Shown here: piece by piece, positions 17,645-25,950 of the stretch
How the letters are laid out: each line of letters begins with the position of its first letter
How positions within the stretch are numbered: position 1 is the first letter of the stretch
Assembly (NCBI GenBank): GCA_004556165.1
Contig: SFIR01000002.1
Span: 42,751-106,750, forward strand
Origin: Clostridiales bacterium
GTDB taxonomy: Bacteria > Bacillota > Clostridia > Christensenellales > CAG-138
Direction of reading: 5' to 3'
DNA length: 64,000 bases
Notes under the pieces: model-generated
Told to the model about the DNA's origin: nothing
The model's input: only the letters and a program-made list of their open reading frames with translations
Databases searched by the model: none
Made by a program: the position numbers and the translations under genes

Positions 17645-19180
17645 ATGAACCAACAATTGCTCGAAAAACTTAAAGAAGCCCTTTCATCGGTGCTGCCGGT
17701 TACGCTCATCGTAGTCGTGCTTCAATTCTTCTTCAGAATGCCGACAAATACTTTTATAGCATTTCTGATAGGCGCATTTCTTCTTATTGTAGGTATGTGC
17801 CTGTTCACGCTCGGCGCAGATACGGCTATGATGCCGATGGGCGAAAGGGTCGGCTCGCATCTTGTAAAATCGGGGAGCTACAAAGTGCTCATTCCGATTG
17901 TATTGGCTATCGGCGCAATCATCACAATTGCCGAACCGGATCTTCAGGTACTTGCAAATCAATTCAGCTCAATCAATAAGTGGGTGGTAATTCTCACTGT
18001 TGCAGCCGGAGTCGGTGTTTCGCTCGTACTTGCGTTCGTAAGGGTTATAAAGAATGTGGAGCTAACGAAAGTTCTCCTTGCGATGTATGTACTCATGTTT
18101 GCGATGGCAGGTACTGTTGCCGTATCAAACCCAAATATCGTACCGGTAGCATTTGACTCCGGCGGCGTCACGACGGGCCCCATAACCGTTCCGTTCATTA
18201 TGGCATTGGGTCTCGGCTTTGCAACGGTTCGCGGCGGCAAGCATGCCCAGGATGACAGCTTCGGCTTAGTTGCCCTCTGCTCTGTCGGACCGATACTTGC
18301 AATGCTGACGCTTGGAATTGTAACAGGTGTTTCCGAAGTGACAAGCGATATTGGCACGGCACCCGAATATATGAACTTTGCCGATATACTCGGCGGCTTC
18401 GGGAGAGGCATGATCAGCTGCATAAAGGAAGTCGCGCTTGCGCTGCTTCCGATAATCGCTTTGTTCCTTCTCTTCCAGGTGATTTTTATGCATCTGCCGA
18501 AGAAGAATCTTGCAAGGATAGGTATCGGCCTTGTTTACACCTTTGTCGGTCTTGTTCTCTTCCTCACGGGCGTAAATGTCGGCTTCATGCCGGCAGGCCT
18601 GTATCTCGGCAATGCGATAGCCGCCTCATCCGTATCATGGATACTCGTTCCCATCGGCATGATTCTCGGCTTCTTTGTCGTTATGGCTGAGCCTGCGGTA
18701 CGGGTGCTTAATAAACAGGTTGAGGAACTGACTGTCGGCGCTATCTCTCAGCGTGCAATGCTTTTGAGCCTGTCAATCGGTGTCGCAATTTCCATAGGAA
18801 TATCCATGCTTCGCGTACTCACCGGAATTTCAATCTGGTATTTCCTCATACCGGGTTACGCACTGGCAATAGAGCTTTCGTTTTTCTCACCTAAGATTTT
18901 TACCGTTATTGCTTTTGACTCGGGCGGCGTTGCCTCGGGCCCAATGACTGCAACCTTCATGCTGCCGCTTGCTCTCGGTGCCTGCGCAGCGCTTGGAGGC
19001 AACCTTTCTACCGATGCGTATGGTCTTGTTGCGATGGTTGCATTAACGCCTCTTATTACTATCCAAATTATGGGTGTTGCTTATAAGGCGAAGCTCCGCC
19101 GCGCCAATAAGGCAACGAGCATCAGCGATAATAATGACGTAACAATTATCGAATTCGACCTTGACTTGGAGGATATCTGA
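17645..19180 (+). CDS. DUF1538 family integral membrane protein
   Basis: 511 residues, almost entirely hydrophobic helices, recognised as the DUF1538 family of uncharacterised membrane proteins. It is an internal duplication: FDSGGVTTGP at 170-179 and FDSGGVASGP at 424-433 fall at equivalent positions, each followed by a hydrophobic helix. Such repeated Gly-rich motifs in symmetric halves are typical of secondary transporters. The two genes directly downstream are PII-like, which in other systems regulate transporters, so a PII-gated transporter is the best inference. The substrate is unknown. It has an AAAGGA ribosome site. Confidence 0.82.
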   Translation: MNQQLLEKLKEALSSVLPVTLIVVVLQFFFRMPTNTFIAFLIGAFLLIVGMCLFTLGADTAMMPMGERVGSHLVKSGSYKVLIPIVLAIGAIITIAEPDLQVLANQFSSINKWVVILTVAAGVGVSLVLAFVRVIKNVELTKVLLAMYVLMFAMAGTVAVSNPNIVPVAFDSGGVTTGPITVPFIMALGLGFATVRGGKHAQDDSFGLVALCSVGPILAMLTLGIVTGVSEVTSDIGTAPEYMNFADILGGFGRGMISCIKEVALALLPIIALFLLFQVIFMHLPKKNLARIGIGLVYTFVGLVLFLTGVNVGFMPAGLYLGNAIAASSVSWILVPIGMILGFFVVMAEPAVRVLNKQVEELTVGAISQRAMLLSLSIGVAISIGISMLRVLTGISIWYFLIPGYALAIELSFFSPKIFTVIAFDSGGVASGPMTATFMLPLALGACAALGGNLSTDAYGLVAMVALTPLITIQIMGVAYKAKLRRANKATSISDNNDVTIIEFDLDLEDI

Positions 19181-19181
19181 T

Positions 19182-19559
19182 ATGAGCGTATTAGGCAGTG
19201 AACGTATCGAATTCATTACATGCATTGTGGCAAGAGGCAAAGGAAAGCAGGTAATCGAGCTTGCAAAAGAAGAGGGAATATCATATAGCTTGATAATGCT
19301 CGGAAGAGGCACTGCGGATAGTGAAACCTTATCGCTGCTCGGTCTCGGCGAGACGGAGAAAGATATTGTCATGCTGACGGTTGCATTTTCACAGCGAGAT
19401 TTGATAATGAATAAAATATCGGAGCGCATGCATCTTGACGAACCGGGTCACGGGATTGCATTTTCAATTCCGTTATCAGCAATGGCGCTTCAGCAGGATA
19501 CTTTTGATCTTTTGTCAGGCATGCTGAATAAGATAAACCAAGAACATCAGGAGGCTTAA
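19182..19559 (+). CDS. PII-like regulatory protein, first copy
   Basis: 125 residues, ATG at 19182 with GGAGG inside the end of the DUF1538 gene. The beta-alpha-beta pattern (RIEFITCIVARGKGKQVIEL near the start, then DIVMLTV, then GIAFSIPL) fits the PII superfamily of trimeric signalling proteins. The classic T-loop uridylylation Tyr and the TGxxGDGK B-loop are not conserved (here HLDEPGHGIAFS), so it is not a standard GlnB/GlnK. Co-transcribed with the DUF1538 protein and a second PII-like gene. Confidence 0.75.
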   Translation: MSVLGSERIEFITCIVARGKGKQVIELAKEEGISYSLIMLGRGTADSETLSLLGLGETEKDIVMLTVAFSQRDLIMNKISERMHLDEPGHGIAFSIPLSAMALQQDTFDLLSGMLNKINQEHQEA

Positions 19560-19913
19560 ATGATAAAGTACGATTTGATACTGACCGTTGTAAACCGCGG
19601 ATATGCTGATGAAGTTATGAAAGCTGCGAAGAAGGCAGGCGCATTCGGAGGTACGGTTTTGAACGCAAGGGGAACCGGAACAAATGAATTGCAGGAGTTC
19701 TTCGGTGCGCTTATTCAGCCTGAAAAGGATCTCATAATGATTTTAACGGAACGTGAAAAGCGCAATGATATAATGACTGCGATAAGTATTGATGCAGGAT
19801 TGGCTCAGAAGGGCAAGGGCATTAGCTTTTCGCTTCCTGTGGATGCAGTAACCGGTATCAGTGCGCTTGCCGAAAAGGAATCCGAAGAGAAAATTACCGA
19901 AAAAAACGCTTGA
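19560..19913 (+). CDS. PII-like regulatory protein, second copy
   Basis: 117 residues, starting directly after the stop of the first copy with AGGAGG upstream. The PII-like order is clear: DLILTVVNRGYADEVMKAAK, a region with RGTGTNELQEFF at the T-loop position, DLIMILTEREKRNDIMTAI, and AQKGKGISFSLPVDAV at the B/C-loop. It diverges from its neighbour, which suggests two non-identical subunits or two separate effectors. Its stop codon overlaps the -35 of the pheST promoter. Confidence 0.78.
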   Translation: MIKYDLILTVVNRGYADEVMKAAKKAGAFGGTVLNARGTGTNELQEFFGALIQPEKDLIMILTEREKRNDIMTAISIDAGLAQKGKGISFSLPVDAVTGISALAEKESEEKITEKNA

Positions 19914-19938
19914 CAAGCAAATCAAATGAGGCTATAAT
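19910..19938 (+). promoter_or_regulatory. Consensus sigma-A promoter for pheST
   Basis: TTGACA (19910-19915), 17-base spacer, TATAAT (19933-19938): a perfect match to the housekeeping consensus. Its -35 contains the stop codon of the preceding gene. It drives the T-box leader. Confidence 0.92.
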
Positions 19939-19944
19939 ACGCGT

Positions 19945-20243
19945 AATTTGACGCCGATAGTGATGTCGGTTTGTCAACAGCTGATTCAGTTTGATGAATG
20001 GCATTGATGGAGAAAAGATTATCACACCGTCCAAAGAGAGGCTTGCGTTTGCTGGGAGCAGGCCGGCGGAGGATGATCACAAAGTTCGCTCCGGAGCTGT
20101 GAGGGTGAAGCCTGTTTGGGTGCGTAGTCCCCACCGTGTAAGCACGTTACAGCTTATCTATGAGGCCGTAGTTCTCTGCGGCGAATTAGGGTGGTACCAC
20201 GAGAAAAGCACACTCGTCCCTTGGGACGAGTGTGCTTATATTT
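19945..20243 (+). promoter_or_regulatory. T-box riboswitch (phenylalanine) upstream of pheS
   Basis: Leader of about 300 bases with the hallmark T-box sequence at 20188-20202 (AGGGTGGTACCACGA), which pairs with the uncharged tRNA acceptor end. A terminator follows with arms 20206-20220 and 20223-20237 and a T-rich tail. The stem I distal region includes the AAAGAGAGG element near 20033-20042. A TTC at 20085-20087 in an unpaired position is the likely Phe specifier codon, in agreement with the downstream gene. Confidence 0.92.
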
Positions 20244-20302
20244 TTATAATGCATATTTTGAAATGCACATAGTAATAGTGCATTGGAATAGGAGTAATAA
20301 TC

Positions 20303-21325
20303 ATGCTTGAAGAACTTGCAAAAATTCGCGAGAACGCTCTGGCAAGACTGAAAGAGGTTAAGTCCGAGGCCGAGCTTAACGAACTTAACATCGAGATATT
20401 GGGCAGAAACGGAGCATTAACGGGTATTCTTCGCTCAATGGGCAAGCTTTCGCCGGAAGAACGCGCGGAGCTTGGAAAGTCTGCAAATGCCGCGAAACAG
20501 GCCCTTGCCGAGGCATTCGGCGCCCGCAAGGCTGCAATGGTTGAGCTGGCTGAAAAACGCAGGAACGAGAAGGAAGCTTTGGACGTTACTCTTCCCGGAA
20601 TTCAGACCGTTCCTCTCGGCAAACTAAATCCGCTTACTGTCGTGTATCGTGAGATACGCGATGCGCTCATAGGCCTTGGCTTTACGACATTTGAAGGCCC
20701 GGAGATAGAGTATGATGATTATAACTTCACAAAGCTCAATCTTCCGCTTGATCACCCGGCACGCGATATGCAGGATACATTCTATATCGACGACAAGACT
20801 TTGCTGCGTACTCATACATCGCCCTGTGAAGCAAGGGCTCTGATGACGATGAAGCCACCGTTCCGCCTTGTTATCCCGGGCAGGGTGTTCCGCGTTGATG
20901 AACCCGATGCCAGCCACAGCCCCGTCTTTATGCAGATTGAAGGACTCGTTGTTGATAAGGATCTGACGCTTGCGGATCTTAAGGGTACGATTGATACTTT
21001 CGTAAAGGCTGTCTTTGGCGAAAACGTGAAATCAAGGCTTCGCCCCAGTTATTTCCCATTCACCGAACCGTCTGCGGAGGTCGATATAAGCTGTACCATC
21101 TGCGGCGGCAAAGGCTGTAGCTCCTGTAAGGGAACGGGCTGGATGGAAATCATGGGATGCGGCATTACAAATCCGCATGAGATCGAAAACTGCGGGCTCG
21201 ATCCCAAGGAATGGAAGGCGTTCGCTTTCGGCGTCGGCGTTGACAGAGTTGCATGCCTCAAATACGGAATCAACGATGTCCGTTTGATCTATGAGGGCGA
21301 TGCGCGTTTTCTGAAACAGCTTTGA
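20303..21325 (+). CDS. pheS: Phenylalanyl-tRNA synthetase alpha subunit
   Basis: Catalytic alpha subunit of the (alpha-beta)2 PheRS. 340 residues: an N-terminal coiled coil followed by the class II core with FEGPEIEYDDYNFTKLN, HPARDMQDTFY, RTHTSPCEAR and the final motif 3 region FAFGVGVDRVACLKYGI. The insert CTICGGKGCSSCKGTGWMEI carries Cys pairs. The start has an AGGAG-type site. It is controlled by the T-box leader and followed 15 bases later by pheT. Confidence 0.98.
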   Translation: MLEELAKIRENALARLKEVKSEAELNELNIEILGRNGALTGILRSMGKLSPEERAELGKSANAAKQALAEAFGARKAAMVELAEKRRNEKEALDVTLPGIQTVPLGKLNPLTVVYREIRDALIGLGFTTFEGPEIEYDDYNFTKLNLPLDHPARDMQDTFYIDDKTLLRTHTSPCEARALMTMKPPFRLVIPGRVFRVDEPDASHSPVFMQIEGLVVDKDLTLADLKGTIDTFVKAVFGENVKSRLRPSYFPFTEPSAEVDISCTICGGKGCSSCKGTGWMEIMGCGITNPHEIENCGLDPKEWKAFAFGVGVDRVACLKYGINDVRLIYEGDARFLKQL

Positions 21326-21340
21326 TCGGAGGGCAAAACT

Positions 21341-23761
21341 ATGAAACTACCGCTTAAATGGCTTAAAGACTATGTTGATTATAATGTAACTCACGAGGAA
21401 TTCGCAAACAGAATGCTTCTTCGAGGCTTCGAGGTCGCCGAGATAATTCCTGAAATGCCCGGGATCAAGAATGTTTATGTTTGCACTATTACCGGTATCG
21501 AGCAGCATCCAAACGCCGAGAGGCTTCGCATTTGTGATGTCGATGTGGGCAGGGAAGAACCGCTCAAGATAGTTACCAATGCAACCAATGTAACTGTCGG
21601 CTGTCAGGTCCCCGTTGCATTGGATGGTGCGGTGCTCGCCGACGGTATGGAGATAAAGCCGACCAAAATGCGCGGCGTCATGAGCTACGGCATGTTCTGC
21701 GGCGGAGCTGAGCTTGGTATTACCGATGCAGAATACGAGGGAGCAAGCAATGACAGCGTTCTTATCCTCAACGAACAACACGAGAACGGTCAGCGCATAC
21801 AGGAAGCTCTTGATCTTGACGATGTTATTTTTATTATTGAATTGACTCCGAACAGACCGGACTGCCAGAGTATCATCGGTATTTGCCGCGAGGCCGCAAG
21901 TGCGCTCGGGCAGAAATTCCATGAACCGGTAATCGAAGCTATAACCGGGGAAGGCGATGCTTCCGACTATGCTTCGGTTACGATATTAAATCCGGAGCTT
22001 TGCCCCAGATACTGTGCAAGGGTAGTTACAGATCTGAAGATCGAACCTTCACCTCGTTGGATGCAGCAAAGGCTTCGCCTTGTCGGGCTTCGTCCCATCA
22101 ACAATATCGTCGATATTACCAACTATGTTTTGGTTGAATACGGTCATCCAATGCATGCTTTTGACCTTGCCTGTGTAGAAGACGGGCATATTATCGTCCG
22201 TAACGCATATGAGGGCGAGCATGTCACAACGCTTGACGGCAAAGAACGCATCATGAGCGAAGATATGCTTCTGATTGCAGATCCCAATAAGGGCGTAGGC
22301 ATTGCAGGTGTAATGGGCGGAGAAAACTCCGAGATTACCGCGAATACTAAAGCAACGCTATTTGAAAGTGCGGTATTTATCCCTGCAAACATTCGTCATA
22401 CGACTAAGAAACTGCATCATTCCACGGATTCTTCGGCACGCTTTGTTAAGGGCGTTGAAGCAGTCAATGCTGAAGCTGCTGTCAATAGAGCAATTGAACT
22501 CGTACATAAGCTCAATGCAGGGCGCGTGATCGGAGGCATGATAGATGTATGCTCGGCGGATATCTCCGAAAGGAAGGTATCGGCTGATTATGCACATGTA
22601 AATCGCATCCTTGATACCGATCTTAGCCCCGAGAAGATGTGTGAACTCCTTTCAAGCATAAATATTCCCTGCAAAATTGATGGGGATAAGCTCAATATAA
22701 CGGTACCCCATTTCCGTACGGATATCGAATCCGGTATTGAAACCGATTGGGATATTGCAGAGGAGATCGGAAGGCTGTACGGCTATGAGAATATTCCTGC
22801 AACGCTGATGAATGGCGATACATTCCAAGGAAAGATCGGCAAACGCTTTGCTTTTGAGGACCTTATAAAGGATACTTTGGTTTCACTCGGCTTCATGGAG
22901 ACCTATAATTTCAATTTTACTTCTCCTCAGGAATACGATAACCTTCTCATCCCGGAGAATGATGAAAAGAGGCAGACGGTAAGGCTTCGCAATCCGTTCG
23001 GAGAGGATCAGAGCTTAATGCGTACTACTCTGATAGGCGGAGCATTGCGGACAGCACTCGTCAACTGCAACCGTAAATCAGGCTGCGGCAGGTTCTTTGA
23101 AGTCGGTAACGTTCATTTCAACAACAATCCAGACGGCTTGCCAGAGGAACGTAAACTTGTTAATTTCATGTGCTTTGGGCCTGTTGAAAGCTTTTATTCA
23201 GCGAAGGGCGCAATTGAACAGCTCTTCGGCGTACTTGGCATTGAGAATGCACGTTTTGAAGTCGGCGGAGGCGAGTATCTGCATCCGGGCAAAAAGGCGA
23301 TCATAAAGGTTGATTCCGATGTGCTCGGTGAGATTGGTGCCGTAAACTCAAAGGTTCAGAAAGCCTTCGGCATCCCTGTTCCCGTATTCATTGTTGAGCT
23401 TAGCTTTGATAAGCTCTTGGCGCATTCAAATGAGCTTCGCAAGTTCAAGCCGATGCCCAAATTCCCGGTCGTTCAGAGGGATATTGCAATCGTCCTTGAT
23501 AAGGGCGTCGAAGCTCAGACCGTGATCGACATTATCAATACTGCAAAGACTAAGGTAGTTGTTGAAAACTGTCGTGTATTTGATGTCTACTACCCCAAAG
23601 TTCCGGGAGATAAGGGAATACCTAAAGGTAAAAAGAGTATGGCTTTCAGCTTTGACCTGCGCAGCGATGAGAGAACTCTCAATGATGAGGACATCAATCA
23701 GGCGGTAAAGGCAATACTGAAAACGCTTAAATTCCGTTTGGATGCTGATCTCAGAAGCTGA
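21341..23761 (+). CDS. pheT: Phenylalanyl-tRNA synthetase beta subunit
   Basis: Beta subunit of PheRS, 806 residues, full length. In order: N-terminal start MKLPLKWLKDYVDY, the tRNA-binding OB fold (EQHPNAERLRICDVDVG, residues about 55-150), the B3/B4 editing region, B5, the catalytic-like core, and the C-terminal anticodon domain (KFPVVQRDIAIVLDKGV onward). It sits in an operon with pheS under Phe T-box control and ends at a strong terminator. Confidence 0.98.
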   Translation: MKLPLKWLKDYVDYNVTHEEFANRMLLRGFEVAEIIPEMPGIKNVYVCTITGIEQHPNAERLRICDVDVGREEPLKIVTNATNVTVGCQVPVALDGAVLADGMEIKPTKMRGVMSYGMFCGGAELGITDAEYEGASNDSVLILNEQHENGQRIQEALDLDDVIFIIELTPNRPDCQSIIGICREAASALGQKFHEPVIEAITGEGDASDYASVTILNPELCPRYCARVVTDLKIEPSPRWMQQRLRLVGLRPINNIVDITNYVLVEYGHPMHAFDLACVEDGHIIVRNAYEGEHVTTLDGKERIMSEDMLLIADPNKGVGIAGVMGGENSEITANTKATLFESAVFIPANIRHTTKKLHHSTDSSARFVKGVEAVNAEAAVNRAIELVHKLNAGRVIGGMIDVCSADISERKVSADYAHVNRILDTDLSPEKMCELLSSINIPCKIDGDKLNITVPHFRTDIESGIETDWDIAEEIGRLYGYENIPATLMNGDTFQGKIGKRFAFEDLIKDTLVSLGFMETYNFNFTSPQEYDNLLIPENDEKRQTVRLRNPFGEDQSLMRTTLIGGALRTALVNCNRKSGCGRFFEVGNVHFNNNPDGLPEERKLVNFMCFGPVESFYSAKGAIEQLFGVLGIENARFEVGGGEYLHPGKKAIIKVDSDVLGEIGAVNSKVQKAFGIPVPVFIVELSFDKLLAHSNELRKFKPMPKFPVVQRDIAIVLDKGVEAQTVIDIINTAKTKVVVENCRVFDVYYPKVPGDKGIPKGKKSMAFSFDLRSDERTLNDEDINQAVKAILKTLKFRLDADLRS

Positions 23762-23796
23762 ACGAATTTATAAGTACTCATCTTTGGATTAAAAAA

Positions 23797-23858
23797 TGCT
23801 CCCATGGGAAGCACTCATCTCGTTTTTCGAGTGACTGTACTATGGGAGCACATTATTT
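23797..23858. terminator. Terminator between pheT and the zinc-ribbon gene
   Basis: Outer arms 23797-23805 and 23842-23850 (TGCTCCCAT / ATGGGAGCA) enclose a smaller inner stem (CTCG...CGAG). T-rich sequence follows on both strands (ATTATTTTATTG on plus, TTTTTTAATCC on minus), so it can serve both convergent genes. Confidence 0.78.
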
Positions 23859-23871
23859 TATTGTATCATTT

Positions 23872-24084
23872 TCAAGATTGCTCGTTGTCTTCTGAAAAAC
23901 GCTCAAGCAGCATTGATGCAAGGAACGGATCGGATTTAAGAGACTTAACGGTTTCTTTGTCCATCACTGTATTTGTACCGAGGCAGGCGGTACAGCGATT
24001 GCCGCATTCGGGGCAAACACAGCCAAGATGCGCATCATCCGACTGTATCATATATACGCCGCAATTCATACAACTGCATCTCAT
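23872..24084 (-). CDS. Small zinc-ribbon protein
   Basis: 70 residues with a GGAGA ribosome site. Three Cys pairs, C5xxC8, C24xxC27 and C31xxC34, predict one or two bound zinc ions in the N-terminal half. The C-terminal half is a soluble helix (DKETVKSLKSDPFLASMLLERF). The protein family was not recognised. It is a single-gene unit ending at the terminator shared with pheT. Confidence 0.72.
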   Translation of the reverse strand: MRCSCMNCGVYMIQSDDAHLGCVCPECGNRCTACLGTNTVMDKETVKSLKSDPFLASMLLERFSEDNEQS

Positions 24085-24183
24085 TTTATCATCTCCTCAA
24101 AGGCTCCATAGATTTTTCCGGAATCCATGCATACATTATAATGGATTTACTTAATTTTTCAAGCATTTATTTGGGAGAGCTTT

Positions 24184-24897
24184 ATGAATAAGAGAATCAG
24201 GAGCGCATTAGCTACGCTTACGATGGTGGTTTTGCTTTGCACAGTATGCATACTGTTTCGAAATGAACCGAGCACCGTTAGTGTTTTAAGAACGAATGAT
24301 ACGATAATTTATGCTGTGGCATACAGGGATATTGACCTGCTCGAAGATGATATCGCTTACTATCAAAAGCAGCAATTCAATATTATCCTTCCTAAGAATG
24401 TCAGCGAAGCAGCCGGCAGCAGGAATCTTATACTTATCCTTGAATTCGGTAATCCGGATGAAATGCAGAAAGCTGTCGAAATGCTGAATAACGCCCGGAT
24501 TCCATCAGTGATACTGATAGACAGCGGATATTTGAATATAAATGTTGAAACAATTGAAAACACATACAGAGATGCGGAATTTGAATTTGCCGTTAGCTTT
24601 GAAATCAATGGGTACAATGAAGTCGATATCGTTCGAGCGATAACGGACTGTCGAATGAAATTCTATCTCGGCTATGGGGAAAGTGTTGAAATACTCGTTC
24701 ATTCATGCGGACAATTATTCTGCGAGGATATGGAAAAGCTCACTGAATGTGAGTGCTTCGCAAATCTTTCCGTCTTTACATGCGGAAACGGAGTGAATAA
24801 GCTTAATTCTTCTTCCGGACTGCTCATATTCAATCGTATCGTTCGCTTGCCCGACTGGAGTATAGCCGATTATTTCTCGTCAATAGCAATTCTATAA
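24184..24897 (+). CDS. Exported protein, possibly a degenerate NodB-type deacetylase
   Basis: 237 residues with an N-terminal membrane helix (about 7-26) and no recognised active site. The order of elements resembles a polysaccharide deacetylase: an early DIAYYQKQQFNIILP segment like the pre-domain 'look at the next residue' helix, then NLILILEFGNPDEMQKAVEML followed by ARIPSVILIDSGYLN, which matches the layout TFDDG...LxKxxxKATFFV. However, the catalytic Asp pair and the HxxxH zinc site are missing. If the relation is real it is a pseudoenzyme; otherwise it is a novel exported protein. Its role is unknown. Confidence 0.55.
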   Translation: MNKRIRSALATLTMVVLLCTVCILFRNEPSTVSVLRTNDTIIYAVAYRDIDLLEDDIAYYQKQQFNIILPKNVSEAAGSRNLILILEFGNPDEMQKAVEMLNNARIPSVILIDSGYLNINVETIENTYRDAEFEFAVSFEINGYNEVDIVRAITDCRMKFYLGYGESVEILVHSCGQLFCEDMEKLTECECFANLSVFTCGNGVNKLNSSSGLLIFNRIVRLPDWSIADYFSSIAIL

Positions 24898-24917
24898 TAT
24901 GCAGTAATAAAAGCTTT

Positions 24918-24945
24918 TGTGTGTCGGGCATTAGCACGACACACA
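24918..24945. terminator. Hairpin between convergent genes, possible weak terminator
   Basis: 9-bp stem (24918-24926 with 24937-24945) flanked by TTTTG and GCAAAA, between the exported-protein gene and spoVT. There is no uninterrupted T-tract on either strand, so termination is uncertain. Confidence 0.4.
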
Positions 24946-24975
24946 GCAAAACAAAGAGATTCGATAAATTCACTT

Positions 24976-25548
24976 TCAATTTTCAAGCTGCTTACCCATA
25001 AAGCTCGCTGCGGTTTCAGCAACCTTTACTTCGGTTTGCCCGAAAACGACTCCGTCGTCCTTGGATAGCAGGATAACTGCTCCTATTGCATCGCCGGAAG
25101 CAAGTATAGGTATGATGAGCTCTGCCGAGTATGCGTCGTTATTATCATCACTTGCCATAATAGGATACATGTCATCACCGTTGAGCTTGCTTACATTGAC
25201 TTTTTCCCTTGCGGTCATCAGCTTTTCAAGCGCAGGGTGGATAGCTTTATCAACAGCAATGCTGCTTCCGTGGGTGCTTTTGCGCACGCCTGAAACGGCA
25301 ATTACGCAGTCTTTATCGCATATCAGGGTAGTATATCCCACCGATTGATGGAGCGATTCTGCATATTCCTTGGCAAAATCCCCAAGCTCCCCGATGGGTG
25401 AATACTTTTTGAGGATGACCCCGCCATCGCTGTCGGTATACACCTCAAGAGCATCGCCTTCACGTATCCTCAGCGTCCTGCGTATCTCCTTGGGGATAAC
25501 GACACGTCCCAGTTCGTCGATACGCCTGACAATTCCAGTTGCTTTCAT
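24976..25548 (-). CDS. spoVT: Stage V sporulation protein T
   Basis: AbrB-family transcriptional regulator of forespore genes, active after engulfment. The ATG at 25548 begins MKATGIVRRIDELGRVVIPK, the invariant SpoVT/AbrB N-terminus, and follows GGAGG by 11 bases. The frame is open to 25593, but that extension lacks a ribosome site. The resulting 190 residues comprise the swapped-hairpin DNA-binding domain (about 1-50) and a GAF-like C-terminal domain. A sigma-G-type promoter lies directly upstream, as expected for this gene. Confidence 0.96.
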   Translation of the reverse strand: MKATGIVRRIDELGRVVIPKEIRRTLRIREGDALEVYTDSDGGVILKKYSPIGELGDFAKEYAESLHQSVGYTTLICDKDCVIAVSGVRKSTHGSSIAVDKAIHPALEKLMTAREKVNVSKLNGDDMYPIMASDDNNDAYSAELIIPILASGDAIGAVILLSKDDGVVFGQTEVKVAETAASFMGKQLEN

Positions 25549-25583
25549 TCTAAAGAAAACCTCCGTTACCATGTATTTACGGT

Positions 25584-25613
25584 TAGTATCCACTGTTCGC
25601 GGCTAAATATGCA
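25584..25613 (-). promoter_or_regulatory. Sigma-G-type promoter for spoVT
   Basis: On the minus strand TGCATA (25613-25608), a 17-base spacer, then GATACTA (25590-25584), close to the sigma-G consensus TGHATR / CATWMTA. It is 36 bases upstream of the SpoVT start. In Bacillus subtilis spoVT is sigma-G dependent, so position and sequence agree. Confidence 0.7.
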
Positions 25614-25643
25614 CTTTTTTGAAAAACAGGGCATTATCGGGTA

Positions 25644-25672
25644 TTGACAAACCGTACCAAACACAGTATAAT
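25644..25672 (+). promoter_or_regulatory. Consensus sigma-A promoter for leuS
   Basis: TTGACA (25644-25649), 17-base spacer, TATAAT (25667-25672): a perfect consensus promoter feeding the leuS T-box leader. It lies back-to-back with the spoVT promoter. Confidence 0.92.
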
Positions 25673-25678
25673 CACGCA

Positions 25679-25916
25679 AGTAAAGGCTTTGAAACGGATA
25701 AGTAGGATGCTATTTCGATCAAAGAGAGCCGTCGGCTGCTGTAAAGACGGTATCGAATACTCTCGAACCTCACCGCGGAGCCTCCGATGTGAACATAATT
25801 TCAGCATTGGACGTATGCCTGCGTTATGGGCTTAAGCGGTCGATTTATCGGCAACCGAAGTGGTACCGCGTGGGCTTTGCCTTCGTCTTCGAATGAGGAC
25901 GGAGGGTATTTTTATT
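25679..25916 (+). promoter_or_regulatory. T-box riboswitch (leucine) upstream of leuS
   Basis: The T-box sequence CGAAGTGGTACCGCG is at 25856-25870. A terminator follows, with arms at about 25880-25887 and 25900-25907 and a T-rich tail (TATTTTTATTTT). The AAAGAGAGCC stem I element is near 25720. CTC at 25769-25771, inside GAACCTCACC, is a plausible Leu specifier and agrees with the gene controlled. Confidence 0.9.
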
Positions 25917-25950
25917 TTGATGATAATTACCGAAAGGTATGGAGGTTATT

